Below, piece by piece: positions 4,799 through 5,561 of a DNA stretch of 5,561 nt (position 1 is its first letter; every line of letters starts with the position of its first letter). The position numbers were made by a program, and so were the translations under genes. Source of the stretch: Methanocalculus sp. (lineage in GTDB: Archaea; Halobacteriota; Methanomicrobia; Methanomicrobiales; Methanocorpusculaceae); the NCBI RefSeq assembly GCF_029762515.1, contig NZ_JARVGN010000120.1, positions 1-5,561 on the forward strand. Reading direction: 5' to 3'. A model generated the notes under the pieces. It did not search any database, was not told the DNA's origin, and was given only the letters and a program-made list of their open reading frames with translations.

Positions 4799-5561
4799 AT
4801 GGCTTTTACTGACGATCTCCTGGAGGCTTCGGAGATCATCAGATCTGCTGAATCTGTCACGATCATCTCGCATATCGATGCTGACGGCATCGCAAGCGAG
4901 GCAATTTTGAAAGAGGCGATCGAGCGGGAGAAAACCCCCTGTGAATCCGTCTTCCTCAGGCAGCTTGAACCATTGATGATGAAATGGGTTCCAAAGGACG
5001 ACTCATTAAAACTCTTTGTCGATCTGGGTGCAGGACAGCAGAACCTGATCGAAGAGCACGGGCTCTCCTATGACGAGGTGCTCATCCTCGATCACCATAT
5101 CGGCCAGCCTGCAAAGATAGAATACCGGCAGGTGAACTGCCTTCCGTACGGGATTACGAAACTCTCAGCCGCAGGGATCGCTTACCTTGTGGCACGGGAG
5201 ATGAATGATGCCAACCGTGATCTCGCAAAGCTCGCAGTTGTCGGAAACGTCGGCGATATGATGGCGCGTGAGGGGTGCGGGCTCATCGGCCCTGCCCGTG
5301 AGATCGCGCTTGACGGTGTGGAGGCAGGCAATGTCATGGCAATATCCCACGATCTCAACTGTTATGGCCTCTCCACGCGCCCGGTTCATATCTGTCTCAG
5401 TTACAGTGATGATCCCGTTCTGCCGGGGATCAGCAATAACCCCAATGGAGCGCAGATCTTCCTGGAACGTCTCGGTATCCGGCTCCGTGATCCTGAAGGC
5501 CAGTGGCGGGTCTGGGAGGATCTCTCCCCTGAAGAGAGGAGAACGATCGCCTCGGCACTCG
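4799..5561 (+). CDS. DHH-family phosphoesterase, archaeal RecJ-like nuclease (N-terminal part, runs off window)
   Basis: Metal-dependent phosphoesterase of the DHH superfamily. The archaeal RecJ-like branch includes single-strand exonucleases, some of which (GAN) bind the replisome through GINS; whether this one is a GAN, a recombination nuclease or a small-substrate phosphodiesterase is not settled by the visible part. 254 codons are present with no stop; family members are often 400-490 residues. Seen: motif I SHIDADGIAS (24-33) with Asp27 and Asp29; motif II FVDLGAG (73-79) with Asp75; motif III LDHHIGQP (97-104), the name-giving DHH; and motif IV VVGNVGDMM (147-155) with Asp153. All four metal-binding motifs are intact, so an active enzyme is expected. 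DHHA1, if present, lies outside the window. The ATG at 4799 is chosen because it opens the frame just before motif I and gives a typical short N-terminal helix; there is no SD at proper distance. It is divergent from nnr. Confidence 0.9.
   Translation, partial: MAFTDDLLEASEIIRSAESVTIISHIDADGIASEAILKEAIEREKTPCESVFLRQLEPLMMKWVPKDDSLKLFVDLGAGQQNLIEEHGLSYDEVLILDHHIGQPAKIEYRQVNCLPYGITKLSAAGIAYLVAREMNDANRDLAKLAVVGNVGDMMAREGCGLIGPAREIALDGVEAGNVMAISHDLNCYGLSTRPVHICLSYSDDPVLPGISNNPNGAQIFLERLGIRLRDPEGQWRVWEDLSPEERRTIASAL

Noticed and set aside
5165..5389. 74-residue open frame on the minus strand inside the DHH gene.
   Set aside because: The plus-strand frame carries all four DHH motifs without interruption; the antisense frame has no recognisable feature.
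1..5561. CRISPR array, insertion sequence, integration site or toxin-antitoxin pair.
   Set aside because: No direct repeats of spacer-repeat type, no terminal inverted repeats, no transposase or integrase motifs, and nearly all bases are accounted for by conserved housekeeping genes.

Overview
The window comes from a methanogenic archaeon, most likely of the order Methanomicrobiales. That placement is inferred from protein character and gene order, and the genus cannot be named from the sequence. A eukaryote-like ribosomal protein L15e, two eukaryote-type RNase P proteins, an alpha-type proteasome subunit and an SBDS/Sdo1 protein make it archaeal beyond reasonable doubt. The DNA is gene-dense. 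Several starts carry Shine-Dalgarno (SD) sequences derived from GGAGGTGAT.

Layout: seven genes lie on the minus strand. In transcription order (high to low coordinates) they are: a bifunctional NAD(P)HX repair enzyme (nnr, 4757-3369); moaC for molybdenum cofactor synthesis (3362-2892); rpl15e (2788-2204); RNase P component 3, Rpp30-like (2188-1553); RNase P component 2, Pop5-like (1556-1047); proteasome subunit alpha psmA (1078-353); and the start of SBDS/Sdo1 (341-1, cut by the window edge). One gene runs the other way: a DHH-family phosphoesterase of the archaeal RecJ-like type starts at 4799 and runs off the right edge.

The segment rpl15e, rnp3, rnp2, psmA, sdo1 is the upstream part of the well-known archaeal exosome superoperon. 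In related genomes it continues into rrp4, rrp41, rrp42 and rpl37ae, so the exosome genes are expected just left of position 1. The genes join ribosome structure and maturation, tRNA 5' processing and protein turnover. Spacing is very tight: rnp3/rnp2 share a 4-base ATGA, rnp2/psmA overlap by 32 bases, and psmA/sdo1 are 11 bases apart with the sdo1 SD overlapping the psmA stop. The nnr-moaC pair is a separate two-gene unit of cofactor metabolism, divided from rpl15e by a 103-base gap. That gap holds a plausible promoter and a perfect inverted repeat.

I see no mobile element, CRISPR array, tRNA or rRNA, and no clearly new system. The points most worth a second look are the palindrome just downstream of the rpl15e TATA-like box, a possible internal leaderless promoter before the RNase P genes, a roughly 59-residue tail on the Pop5-like protein, and shortened loops in the epimerase half of the NAD(P)HX repair enzyme.
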